A program made the position numbers and the translations under genes. This document shows positions 23,364-30,528 of a stretch of DNA of 36,068 bases, piece by piece (within the stretch, counting starts at the first letter, position 1; every line of letters starts with the position of its first letter). A model generated the notes under the pieces. It was not told where the DNA came from. It did no database searches and saw only the letters and a program-made list of their open reading frames with translations. The DNA is from Marmoricola sp. (lineage in GTDB: Bacteria; Actinomycetota; Actinomycetes; Propionibacteriales; Nocardioidaceae): contig JAOPXK010000046.1 of assembly GCA_025965195.1 (NCBI GenBank), positions 1 through 36,068 on the forward strand, in the 5' to 3' direction.

Positions 23364-24526
23364 CGCTGCACCATCTTCTGGACCACCTTCGGCTCGCGGG
23401 GGAGTCCGAGGATCCGCTCGGCGACGATGTTGCGCTGGATCTCGTTGGTGCCGGCGTAGATCGGGCCGGCCAGCGAGAAGAGATAGCCGTCGGTCCAGGT
23501 CGACTCGACCTCGGACTCCGGTCCGAGCAGGTCGAGCGCGGTCTCGTGCAAGGAGATGTCGAGCTCGGACCAGAACACCTTGTTGACGGAGCCGGCCGCA
23601 CCCATCTCGCCGCCATCGGCGAGTCGGGTGACCGTGCCCCAGGTGTAGAGCCGGTAGGCCTGGGCCTTCACCCACGCGTCGACGACACCGTCCCACGACT
23701 CGGGATGGTCGGCGCCGCGCTCCTTCCAGAGCTCGACGAGCCGGTCGGCGGCCGCGCAGAAGCGGCCCGGGGAGCGAAGTGACAGGCCGCGCTCGTTGCC
23801 CGCCGTACTCATTGCGACGCGCCAGCCGTCACCCGGCGCTCCGAGGACGTCGGCGTCGGGAACGAAGACGTCCTCGAAGAAGATCTCGGCGAAGCCGGCC
23901 TCGCCGTCGAGCTGCGCGATCGGCCGGACGGTGATGCCGGCGGAATCCAGCGGGAACAGGAAGTAGGTCAGGCCGTTGTGTCGCTCGGCCGAGGGGTCGG
24001 AACGGAAGAGCCCGAAGCCGCAGTGCGCGAAGGTGGCTCGCGATGACCAGGTCTTCTGGCCGTTGAGCAGCCAGCCACCGCGTTCGTCGTCGCGCGTCGC
24101 GGTTGACCGGATCGAGGCAAGGTCGCTGCCGGCTTCCGGCTCGGACCAGGCCTGCGCCCAGATCTTCTCGCCGCTCGCCATCGTCGGCAGGTACCGGTCC
24201 TGCTGCTCCCTGGTGCCATGCTCGAAGATGATCGGCGCGAGCAGGAAGATGCCGTTCTGGCTGACCCGCCCGGGCGCGCCGGCGCGGTAGTACTCCTCCT
24301 CGAAGATCACCCATTCGATCAGGGAGGCGCCGCGGCCGTGGTACTCCTCGGGCCAGCTGACGACCGAGTAGCGGGCGTCGGTGAGCCGGGCTTCCCAGTC
24401 CTGGTGAGCCCGGAAGCCGACGGCGGTGTCCATCGAGGGCAGCGGCTCGGCCGGCACGTTTGCCTTGAGCCAGTTGCGCGCCTGGGTCTGGAAGGCCAGC
24501 TCCGCTTCGGAGAAGTCGAGGTTCAT
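23360..24526 (-). CDS. fadE31: Acyl-CoA dehydrogenase, FadE31-like subunit
   Basis: This full-length ACAD of 388 residues follows fadD3 and fits FadE31 (Rv3562). It shows the FAD-binding middle domain (WAQAWSEPEAGSDLASIRST; GGWLLNGQKTWSSRA) and the C-terminal FAD/dimer motif GPIYAGTNEIQRNIVAERIL with LGLPREP. In mycobacteria FadE31 forms heteromeric dehydrogenases with the shorter FadE32 and FadE33, acting late in C/D ring degradation. The start ATG overlaps the fadD3 stop (ATGA), and the stop overlaps the fadE32 ATG. Confidence 0.9.
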   Translation of the reverse strand: MNLDFSEAELAFQTQARNWLKANVPAEPLPSMDTAVGFRAHQDWEARLTDARYSVVSWPEEYHGRGASLIEWVIFEEEYYRAGAPGRVSQNGIFLLAPIIFEHGTREQQDRYLPTMASGEKIWAQAWSEPEAGSDLASIRSTATRDDERGGWLLNGQKTWSSRATFAHCGFGLFRSDPSAERHNGLTYFLFPLDSAGITVRPIAQLDGEAGFAEIFFEDVFVPDADVLGAPGDGWRVAMSTAGNERGLSLRSPGRFCAAADRLVELWKERGADHPESWDGVVDAWVKAQAYRLYTWGTVTRLADGGEMGAAGSVNKVFWSELDISLHETALDLLGPESEVESTWTDGYLFSLAGPIYAGTNEIQRNIVAERILGLPREPKVVQKMVQR

Positions 24527-26178
24527 TCCGCAGACTCCGGTTCCTGAGCTTGTCGAAGGGCAGTCTTGAGCACCTTGCCGGAAAGATTCCGGGGGAGTAC
24601 GTCGACGAAGGCGATCTCGCGGGGCACCTTGAAGTTCGCCAGCCGTTCCTTGCAGAACGCGATCACGTCCGCCGCGGTCAGGCTTCCCGGCGTCGCGACC
24701 ACGACGTACGCCTTGCCGACCTCGCCCATCCGGTCATCGGGCACGCCGATGACCGCGCACTCGACGACACCGTCGAGCCGGGCGATCGTCTGCTCCACCT
24801 CGGCGGGATAGACGTTGAAGCCGCCCGAGATGTACATGTCCTTGAGCCGGTCGGTGATGGCCAGGTTGCCACCGGCGTCCAGCGTGCCGATGTCACCGGT
24901 GTGCAGCCAGCCGTCGCTGTCGATCGCCTCGGCGGTGGCGGCCTCGTCGTCGAGGTAGCCGAGCATGACGAACTCGCCGCGGAGCAGCAGCTCGCCTTCC
25001 TCCCCGGCAGCGAGCGCGGCGTTGGTCCCGGGCGCTGCGATCCGTGCCTCCATGCCCGGAATCGCGCGGCCACAGGTGGTGGCGACGAGCTCGGCGGCGT
25101 CCCCGGGACGGCACATCGTCGCGACCACCGCCTCGGTCATCCCGAAGGCCGTGACCACGTTGTCGATCTGGAGGTCGTCCCGCATCCGCTCGATGAGGAC
25201 GACAGGCACCACGGCCGCGCCCGTCACGGCAAGCCGCAGCGAGGACAGGTCCCGTGCGGAACGGCCAGGAGCGGCCAGCAGGGACTGGTAGATCGTCGGC
25301 GCACCCGGAAGCACACTGATCCGCTCGGCCTCGATCAGCGTCATCGTCGCGTCGAGGTCGAAGGTCGCGAGCGGGTAGAGCGTGGCGCCGGTCAGCAGCC
25401 CGACGACGATGCCGGCCTTGTAGCCGAACGAGTGGAAGAACGGGTTGACCACCAGGTAGCGGTCGGCACTCGTGAGGCCACCGAGGCTTCCCCAGGCAGC
25501 GGCAACGCCGACGGTCTGCCGGTGCGCGCTCATCGCGCCCTTGGACCGGCCGGTCGTCCCCGAGGTGAACAGGATGTCGGCGACGTCATCGGCGCAGACG
25601 GCGTCTGCACGAGCCTCGACCTCGGCCTCGCTGACCCCCGTCCCCAGCTCTCCGAAGTCGATAGTCCGAGACGTTCTGGCCCCGGAATCGGCACTCTGAG
25701 GGCCAGAACGTCTCGGACTATCCGGGCTGGAGAGTCGGATCAGGGCTTGCACGGAGGGGAGGGTGGAGGCGGCGGTCAGGTCGGCAATCTGGGTGCGGCC
25801 GAGGAAGCCGTCGTCGACGACGACCACGGTGGCGCGGGTGCGGTCCACGATGTCCGCGACCTCGTGGCCCGTGTAGCGGCTGTTGACGGGCACCAGGACG
25901 GCGCCGGCGTAGGACACGGCGAGGCCTGCGATCACCCAGTCGATGCTGTTGGGCGCCCAGACCACGACCCGGTCGCCGGGGGAGACGCCAATGCCGGCGT
26001 AGGCCTGGGCGGTACGGCGCACCTGGGTCAGCAGCTCGTTGAAGGACAGCGCGCGGCCACCTTCGACGTACGCCGGATGGTCGCCGAAGCGAGCGGCCGC
26101 AGCCCGGAGGACGCCCGGCAGCGTCCGCGCCCCGGTGGTCGAGCTTGTCGCTTCGGTGGTCGAGCTTGTCGAGACCAA
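24523..26178 (-). CDS. fadD3: HIP-CoA synthetase
   Basis: FadD3 activates HIP, the C/D-ring remnant of steroids, to HIP-CoA, which is also the inducer that releases KstR2. This ANL-family ligase of 551 residues has VADILFTSGTTGRSKGAM (P-loop A3), NPFFHSFGYKAGI, GWLHTGDIG (A7), RLKDMYISGGFNVYPAEVE (A8) and the C-terminal lysine LPRNLSGKVLKTALR. It is clearly closer to Rv3561 than to generic FadDs. Three parts are repeat-derived: the N-terminus (VSTSSTTEATSSTTGA), residues about 153-173 from a perfect inverted repeat, and the C-terminal QAQEPESAE. I place the start at TTG 26178 with GGAG 5 nt upstream. The frame extends to TTG 26202, which would overlap the operator. Confidence 0.92.
   Translation of the reverse strand: MVSTSSTTEATSSTTGARTLPGVLRAAAARFGDHPAYVEGGRALSFNELLTQVRRTAQAYAGIGVSPGDRVVVWAPNSIDWVIAGLAVSYAGAVLVPVNSRYTGHEVADIVDRTRATVVVVDDGFLGRTQIADLTAASTLPSVQALIRLSSPDSPRRSGPQSADSGARTSRTIDFGELGTGVSEAEVEARADAVCADDVADILFTSGTTGRSKGAMSAHRQTVGVAAAWGSLGGLTSADRYLVVNPFFHSFGYKAGIVVGLLTGATLYPLATFDLDATMTLIEAERISVLPGAPTIYQSLLAAPGRSARDLSSLRLAVTGAAVVPVVLIERMRDDLQIDNVVTAFGMTEAVVATMCRPGDAAELVATTCGRAIPGMEARIAAPGTNAALAAGEEGELLLRGEFVMLGYLDDEAATAEAIDSDGWLHTGDIGTLDAGGNLAITDRLKDMYISGGFNVYPAEVEQTIARLDGVVECAVIGVPDDRMGEVGKAYVVVATPGSLTAADVIAFCKERLANFKVPREIAFVDVLPRNLSGKVLKTALRQAQEPESAE
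24543..24560 (-). repeat. REP-like half element at the fadD3 C-terminus
   Basis: CCTGAGCTTGTCGAAGGG is the shorter relative of the repeat family (GAGCTTGTCGA core). It encodes the last residues of FadD3 after the conserved lysine motif. Confidence 0.65.
25660..25722. repeat. Perfect 23-bp inverted repeat inside fadD3
   Basis: The left arm (25660-25682, beginning GATAGTCCGAGACGTTCTGG) and the right arm (25700-25722) are exact reverse complements, separated by a 17-nt loop. The 63-bp unit is exactly 21 codons and adds residues rich in Ser, Arg and Gly to a variable loop of the ligase N-domain. It is unrelated in sequence to the GAGCTTGTCGA repeats. The form suggests a small mobile palindromic element. 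Confidence 0.95.
26132..26150 (-). repeat. REP-like element, first of a pair at the fadD3 N-terminus
   Basis: CCGGTGGTCGAGCTTGTCG is followed 3 nt later by a second copy at 26154. The two are direct repeats with a 21-23 nt spacing. On the minus strand they encode ATSSTTG. Confidence 0.8.
26154..26176 (-). repeat. REP-like element, second of a pair, next to the fadD3 start codon
   Basis: CGGTGGTCGAGCTTGTCGAG with a trailing ACC ends at the proposed TTG start codon. It is read VSTSSTTE in FadD3. Its position between promoter and coding core means that the start codon itself may have been re-created after insertion. Confidence 0.8.
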
Positions 26179-26201
26179 AACCACTCCGTCCAGTGAAACC
26201 A

Positions 26202-26215
26202 AACAAGTGCTTGGT
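26202..26215. promoter_or_regulatory. KstR2-type operator between fadD3 and fadE30
   Basis: AACAAGTGCTTGGT matches the KstR2 motif ANCAAGNNCTTGNT at every fixed position. It lies in the divergent region between fadD3 and fadE30, the place of the main KstR2 site in mycobacteria. TAGGCT (26215-26220), a TANNNT -10 candidate for fadE30, adjoins it, giving an estimated leader of about 48 nt with GAAGGAG before the fadE30 ATG. The kstR2 gene is in the rightward operon, so the site also provides autoregulation. Confidence 0.92.
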
Positions 26216-26274
26216 AGGCTACCTTAACCGGTGGTTGACGAGCCCTGGAATCCCCGAGTGGAAGGAGCCACACG

Positions 26275-27453
26275 ATGGACCTGACCTACTCCACCGAGGA
26301 CGAAGCCTTCCGCAGCGAGGTCCGCACCTGGCTCGAGGACAGCCTGTCCGGCGAGTTCGCGCCACTGCGTGGCCGTGGCGGACCGGGCCGGGAGCACGAG
26401 GCCCACGACGAACGCCTCGAGTGGGACCGCCACCTCGCCAGGCACGGCTGGACCTGCATCGGCTGGCCGACGGAGTACGGCGGCCGCGGGCTGCCGCTCT
26501 TCCGGCAGGTGATCTTTCACGAGGAGTACGCCCGCGCCAACGCGCCGGGCCGCGTCAACCACCTGGGCGAAGAGCTGCTCGGCCCCACCCTGATCGCATT
26601 CGGCAGCGAGGCGCAGAAACAGCGGTTCCTGCCCAGGATCGTCGCCGTTGAGGAGCTGTGGTGCCAGGGGTACTCCGAGCCGGGTGCCGGCTCCGACCTC
26701 GCGAACGTGCAGACCAGGGGCCGGCTCGAGGGTGACCAGTGGGTCGTCGACGGACAGAAGGTCTGGACCTCGCTGGCCCATCACGCCGACTGGTGCTTCG
26801 TGGTGGCGAGGACCGAGCCGGGTTCGCAGCGCCACAGCGGCCTCTCCTACCTGCTCGTCCCGATGCACCAGGACGGTGTCGACGTACGTCCGATCCAGCA
26901 GCTGACCGCCACCTCGGAGTTCAACGAGGTCTTCTTCACCGGCGCCCGCACCGATGCGGACCTGGTCGTCGGTGAGCCCGGCAACGGCTGGGCCGTCGCG
27001 ATGGGCACGCTCGGCTTCGAACGCGGGATCTCGACGGTCGGCCAACAGGTCGGCTTCCAGCGCGAGCTCGCCACCCTGGTCGAGGTGGCCCGGGCCAACG
27101 GGACCTACGACGACCCGGTGATCCGTGACCGGATCGGCAAGGCGACCGTCGACCTCGAGGTGATCCGGCTGAATGCACTCCGGACGCTGTCCGAGGCCCA
27201 GGCGCCCCGGCAGGCGAGCATCTCGAAGCTGCTCTGGGCGAACTGGCACCGGTCGCTGGGCGAGCTCGCCATGCAGATCCGCGGCACCGCATCCCTGACG
27301 GCCGGCGAGGGCTACGACCTCGACGACTGGCAGCGGCTCTTCCTGTTCAGCCGGGCCGACACGATCTACGGCGGCTCCGACGAGATCCAGCGCAACATCC
27401 TTGCCGAGCGCGTGCTCGGCCTTCCCAGAGAAGTCAACAGGGAGCTCCGATGA
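26275..27453 (+). CDS. fadE30: Acyl-CoA dehydrogenase FadE30
   Basis: This 392-residue ACAD starts the rightward KstR2 operon opposite fadD3, the position of FadE30 (Rv3560c). Domains are the N-terminal helices (MDLTYSTEDEAFRSEVRTWL), the FAD-binding beta domain (LWCQGYSEPGAGSDLANVQT; WVVDGQKVWTSLAHHADW), and the C-terminal domain with TIYGGSDEIQRNILAERVL then GLPRE. In mycobacteria FadE30 acts early on the HIP-CoA side chain, making the unsaturated acyl-CoA. GAAGGAG precedes the ATG. The stop overlaps the ipdF ATG by 4 nt. Confidence 0.92.
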   Translation: MDLTYSTEDEAFRSEVRTWLEDSLSGEFAPLRGRGGPGREHEAHDERLEWDRHLARHGWTCIGWPTEYGGRGLPLFRQVIFHEEYARANAPGRVNHLGEELLGPTLIAFGSEAQKQRFLPRIVAVEELWCQGYSEPGAGSDLANVQTRGRLEGDQWVVDGQKVWTSLAHHADWCFVVARTEPGSQRHSGLSYLLVPMHQDGVDVRPIQQLTATSEFNEVFFTGARTDADLVVGEPGNGWAVAMGTLGFERGISTVGQQVGFQRELATLVEVARANGTYDDPVIRDRIGKATVDLEVIRLNALRTLSEAQAPRQASISKLLWANWHRSLGELAMQIRGTASLTAGEGYDLDDWQRLFLFSRADTIYGGSDEIQRNILAERVLGLPREVNRELR

Positions 27454-28253
27454 CCGCAGTACGTCCCGAACAGCCCACGCCGGGGTACGTCGCACCGCAC
27501 GACCTCCTCAACGGGAAGGTTGTCGTCGTGACCGCCGCCGCCGGGGCGGGCATCGGCGCCGCGGTCGCGCGCCGGGTGCTCGAGGAGGGTGCCAAGGCGG
27601 TCGTGCTCGGTGACACCCACGAGCGCCGGCTCCACGAGGCCGAGACTGCGCTGGCTGAGGAGTTCGGCCAGGACCGCGTCGCCAGTGTGGTCTGCGACGT
27701 CACCGTCGAGGACCACATCACCGCACTGCTCGACGCGGCCGACCAGTTCGGCGGCGTCGACATCATGATCAACAACGCCGGTCTGGGTGGCACCGCGAGC
27801 ATCCTGGAGATGACCGACGACCAGTGGGGCAAGGTCCTCGACATCACCCTGACCGGGACGTTCCGCTGCATCCGCGCCGCTTCGAACCGGATGATCGCGC
27901 AGGGCAAGAAGGGCGTGATCGTCAACAACGCCTCGGTGATCGGCTGGCGCGCCCAGGAGGGTCAGGCGCACTACGCGGCTGCGAAGGCGGGCGTGATGGC
28001 GCTGACTCGATGCGCCGCTCTCGACGTCGCGCCGCACGGCATTCGCATCAACGCGGTCTCGCCGAGCCTGGCGATGCATCCGTTCCTCGCGAAGGTCACC
28101 AGCAACGAGCTGCTCCACGAGCTCAAGCAACGTGAGGCCTTCGGTCGGGCAGCAGAGCCGTGGGAGGTGGCGAACGTGATGGTCTTCCTGGCCAGCGACT
28201 ACTCGTCGTACCTCACCGGCGAGGTGATCTCGGTGAGCAGCCAGCATGCCTGA
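27450..28253 (+). CDS. ipdF: Short-chain dehydrogenase IpdF
   Basis: This 267-residue SDR sits between fadE30 and kstR2 exactly as Rv3559c (IpdF). The cofactor motif is VVVTAAAGAGIGAAVARRVL, with a TAAxGxGIG variant of TGxxxGIG. The NNAG motif is present in MINNAGLGG, and the catalytic Ser and YxxxK lie in NNASVIG and HYAAAKAG. IpdF has been assigned to interconversion of the 5-hydroxy and 5-oxo groups of HIP-CoA derivatives, although I cannot verify the substrate here. An N-terminal extension of about 20 residues precedes the Rossmann fold. It overlaps kstR2 by 8 nt. Confidence 0.9.
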   Translation: MTAVRPEQPTPGYVAPHDLLNGKVVVVTAAAGAGIGAAVARRVLEEGAKAVVLGDTHERRLHEAETALAEEFGQDRVASVVCDVTVEDHITALLDAADQFGGVDIMINNAGLGGTASILEMTDDQWGKVLDITLTGTFRCIRAASNRMIAQGKKGVIVNNASVIGWRAQEGQAHYAAAKAGVMALTRCAALDVAPHGIRINAVSPSLAMHPFLAKVTSNELLHELKQREAFGRAAEPWEVANVMVFLASDYSSYLTGEVISVSSQHA

Positions 28254-28851
28254 CGCCTCGACCACCAGTGGAACGGGAGCTGCCACCCGGCGCGACGAGC
28301 TCCTTGCCATCGCGGCAGAGCTGTTTGCCGAGCGTGGCTTCAAGAACACCACCGTGCGCGACATCGCAGACGCGGCCGGGATCCTGTCGGGCTCGCTCTA
28401 CCACCACTTCGACTCCAAGGAGTCGATGGTCGACGAGATCCTCTCGACCTTCCAGGCCGCGCTGTTCGCGTCGTACGAGGAGGTGCTCGTCAGCGACTCC
28501 GATGCCCGGGCCAAGGTCGAGCGGATGGTCCGGCTGTCGTTCGAGGCGATCGACCAGCACCATTCCGCGGTCGCGATCTTCCAGAACGACGCCGGCTATC
28601 TCTCGGCGTACCCCAGGTTCGGCTACCTGCGTGATCGCAGCACCCAGTTCCGGGAGGTCTGGATGACGTTGTTGTCCCAGGGCGTCAAGGAAGGCGTACT
28701 GCGCAAGGACCTCGACGCGACCCTCGTCTACCGGTTCATCCGCGACACCGTGTGGGTGGCCGTGCGGTGGTACCGACCCGGCGGCACGCTCAGCGCCGAC
28801 GAAGTGGCAAACCAGTACCTCTCGATCCTGCTCGACGGGATCGCCAGCTGA
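28246..28851 (+). CDS. kstR2: TetR-family repressor KstR2
   Basis: This 201-residue TetR regulator has an N-terminal HTH (FAERGFKNTTVRDIADAAG, then LSGSLYHHFDSKESMVDEIL) and a ligand domain with FQNDAGYLSAYPRFGYLRDR, typical of KstR2. In mycobacteria KstR2 represses the HIP genes and is released by HIP-CoA, the product of FadD3. Its place after ipdF and before fadA6, and the perfect KstR2 motif at 26202, agree with autoregulation. Other TetR proteins are not ruled out by the HTH alone, but context and C-domain make this firm. Confidence 0.93.
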   Translation: MPDASTTSGTGAATRRDELLAIAAELFAERGFKNTTVRDIADAAGILSGSLYHHFDSKESMVDEILSTFQAALFASYEEVLVSDSDARAKVERMVRLSFEAIDQHHSAVAIFQNDAGYLSAYPRFGYLRDRSTQFREVWMTLLSQGVKEGVLRKDLDATLVYRFIRDTVWVAVRWYRPGGTLSADEVANQYLSILLDGIAS

Positions 28852-28854
28852 CGT

Positions 28855-28874
28855 TGGTTGAGCTTGTCGAAACC
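28855..28874 (+). repeat. REP-like element in the kstR2-fadA6 gap
   Basis: TGGTTGAGCTTGTCGAAACC is an imperfect palindrome of the same family (TTGAGCTTGTCGAA core) that occupies the 42-nt gap, after the kstR2 stop and before the fadA6 ribosome binding site (CAGGAG). It could form a small hairpin in the polycistronic mRNA. Confidence 0.75.
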
Positions 28875-28893
28875 CCCTGACCCAGGAGAATCA

Positions 28894-30051
28894 ATGTCTC
28901 ATCCCTCTCAGGCCTACATCATCGACGCGGTCCGGACGCCGGTCGGCAAGCGCGGCGGCTCACTCGCCGCCATGCACTCCGCCGACCTCGGCGCGCATGT
29001 GCTGTCCGCACTGATGCGCCGCACCGGCATCGACCCGGGCGCGGTCGACGACGTGATCATGGGCTGCTGCGACACGATCGGCTCGCAGGCCGGGGACGTG
29101 GCCCGTACGTCGTGGTTGGTGGCCGGGCTTCCCGACCACGTTCCCGGGGTGACGATCGACCGCCAGTGCGGGTCATCGCAGCAGGCAGTTCACTTCGCGG
29201 CCCAGGGCGTCATGTCCGGGACCCAGGACCTCGTCGTCGCCGGCGGCCTGCAGAACATGTCCGCGATCCCGATCTCCGCGGCCATGCTCGTCGCGCAGCA
29301 GTACGGCTTCTCCACGCCGTTCGCCGAGTCACCCGGCTGGCTCAAGAGGTACGGCGAGCAGGAGGTCAGCCAGTTCAAGAGCGCGGAGATGATCGCGGAG
29401 AAGTGGGACATCAGCCGCGAGCAGATGGAGGAGTTCGCCCTCGCCAGCCACCAGCGTGCGCACGCGGCGATCGCCGAAGGCCGCTTCAGGGCCGAGATCG
29501 AGCCGGTCGGCGCGTTTGACACCGACGAGTGCCCGCGTGACACCTCCCTGGAGAAGATGGCCGGCCTCGAGCCGCTCGCACCGGGCGGCCGGATCACCGC
29601 TGCTGTCGCCTCGCAGATCTGTGACGCCTCCAGCGCGATGCTGATCGCCTCGGAGCAGGCGGTCAAGGACCACGGCCTCACGCCGCGCGCCCGGATCCAC
29701 CACCTGTCCGTCCGCGGTGACGACCCGATCTGGATGCTGACCGGCCCGATCCGGGCGACGAAGCACGCGCTGGAGAAGACCGGCATGAGCATCGATGACA
29801 TCGACCTGTTCGAGTGCAACGAGGCGTTTGCCTCGGTCGTTCTCGCCTGGGCGAAGGAGACCGGTGCCGACCTCGACAAGGTCAACGTCAACGGCGGCGG
29901 CATCGCGCTGGGTCACCCGATCGGTGCGACCGGCACCCGGCTGATGAGCACCCTGCTCAACGAGCTCGAGCGCACCGGCGGCCGCTACGGCCTCCAGACG
30001 ATGTGCGAGGGCGGCGGTCAGGCCAACGTGACGATCATCGAAAGGCTCTAA
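28894..30051 (+). CDS. fadA6: Thiolase FadA6
   Basis: This 385-residue thiolase catalyses CoA-dependent cleavage of a beta-keto acyl-CoA late in C/D-ring breakdown. The catalytic residues are Cys92 (DRQCGSSQQAV), His341 (IALGHPIGATG) and Cys371 (MCEGGGQAN). The N-terminus is YIIDAVRTPVGKRGGSLA. It follows kstR2, as Rv3556c does. The ATG 28894 has CAGGAG upstream, separated from kstR2 by a REP-like element. It converges with a small membrane protein gene with a 4-nt overlap, so this operon ends here. Confidence 0.93.
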   Translation: MSHPSQAYIIDAVRTPVGKRGGSLAAMHSADLGAHVLSALMRRTGIDPGAVDDVIMGCCDTIGSQAGDVARTSWLVAGLPDHVPGVTIDRQCGSSQQAVHFAAQGVMSGTQDLVVAGGLQNMSAIPISAAMLVAQQYGFSTPFAESPGWLKRYGEQEVSQFKSAEMIAEKWDISREQMEEFALASHQRAHAAIAEGRFRAEIEPVGAFDTDECPRDTSLEKMAGLEPLAPGGRITAAVASQICDASSAMLIASEQAVKDHGLTPRARIHHLSVRGDDPIWMLTGPIRATKHALEKTGMSIDDIDLFECNEAFASVVLAWAKETGADLDKVNVNGGGIALGHPIGATGTRLMSTLLNELERTGGRYGLQTMCEGGGQANVTIIERL

Positions 30052-30422
30052 GTACCGTCGTTCTCCCGGTCCCGGCGGCGCTGGCGCTCGACCTCGCGCT
30101 GGGCCTCGGCGCGTTCGCGGACCTTCTTGAGGAAGTCCTCGTCGGCCTTCGGGTCCTGGGCGGCCGCCCGGCCCGGACGGTCGTACTCCGGGAACGCCGA
30201 AGCGGAGCGCTCGTACGCCGACCGCGTCCGGACGTGCTTCTCGGGCTTGCCGGCCGCCAGCCAGGCGATGGAGCCGACCAGCGGGAACAGCAGTACGACG
30301 AAGATCCAGGCGGCCTTGGGCAGGTTCCGGGCGGCGCCGTCGGGGGTCATGATCGCATCGAGGATGCAGTACAGCCACAGGATGGTGATGAGAGGCACCA
30401 TCACCTCTTCGAGTCGAAACAT
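30048..30422 (-). CDS. Small membrane protein with cardiolipin-synthase N-terminal (PLDc_N) domain
   Basis: This 124-residue protein starts with a short leader, then two hydrophobic helices (VPLITILWLYCILDAIM and AAWIFVVLLFPLVGSIAWLA, residues about 8-55), matching the stand-alone PLDc_N domain. The C-terminal half is charged and helical (DEDFLKKVRERAEAQREVER), likely cytosolic. ATG 30422 is preceded by GGGGGA. A second in-frame ATG at 30401 is possible. No phospholipase catalytic HKD motif is present. Actinobacteria carry many such proteins of unknown role. Confidence 0.78.
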   Translation of the reverse strand: MFRLEEVMVPLITILWLYCILDAIMTPDGAARNLPKAAWIFVVLLFPLVGSIAWLAAGKPEKHVRTRSAYERSASAFPEYDRPGRAAAQDPKADEDFLKKVRERAEAQREVERQRRRDRENDGT

Positions 30423-30528
30423 CTGTCCCCCAGGCGCGTCGTGATGTGGCCGGAGCCTAGACGAGAACACCACCTCGCGCACCCATAAAGAGGATGCGGT
30501 CGTCGAGGCGAGGGAGCAGGCTGACGGA

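Noticed and set aside
25660-25722. Rho-independent terminator
   Set aside because: Although the stem is perfect, it lies in the middle of the fadD3 coding frame, has no T-run on either side and its length is a multiple of three.
24550-26196. Plus-strand frame of 548 codons opposite fadD3
   Set aside because: It is an antisense shadow of a well-conserved ligase gene. The apparent palindrome-derived residues on this strand are by-products of the inverted repeat.
26202-26202. TTG 26202 as the fadD3 start
   Set aside because: It lies in the first base of the KstR2 operator, has no ribosome binding site, and adds residues absent from the family.
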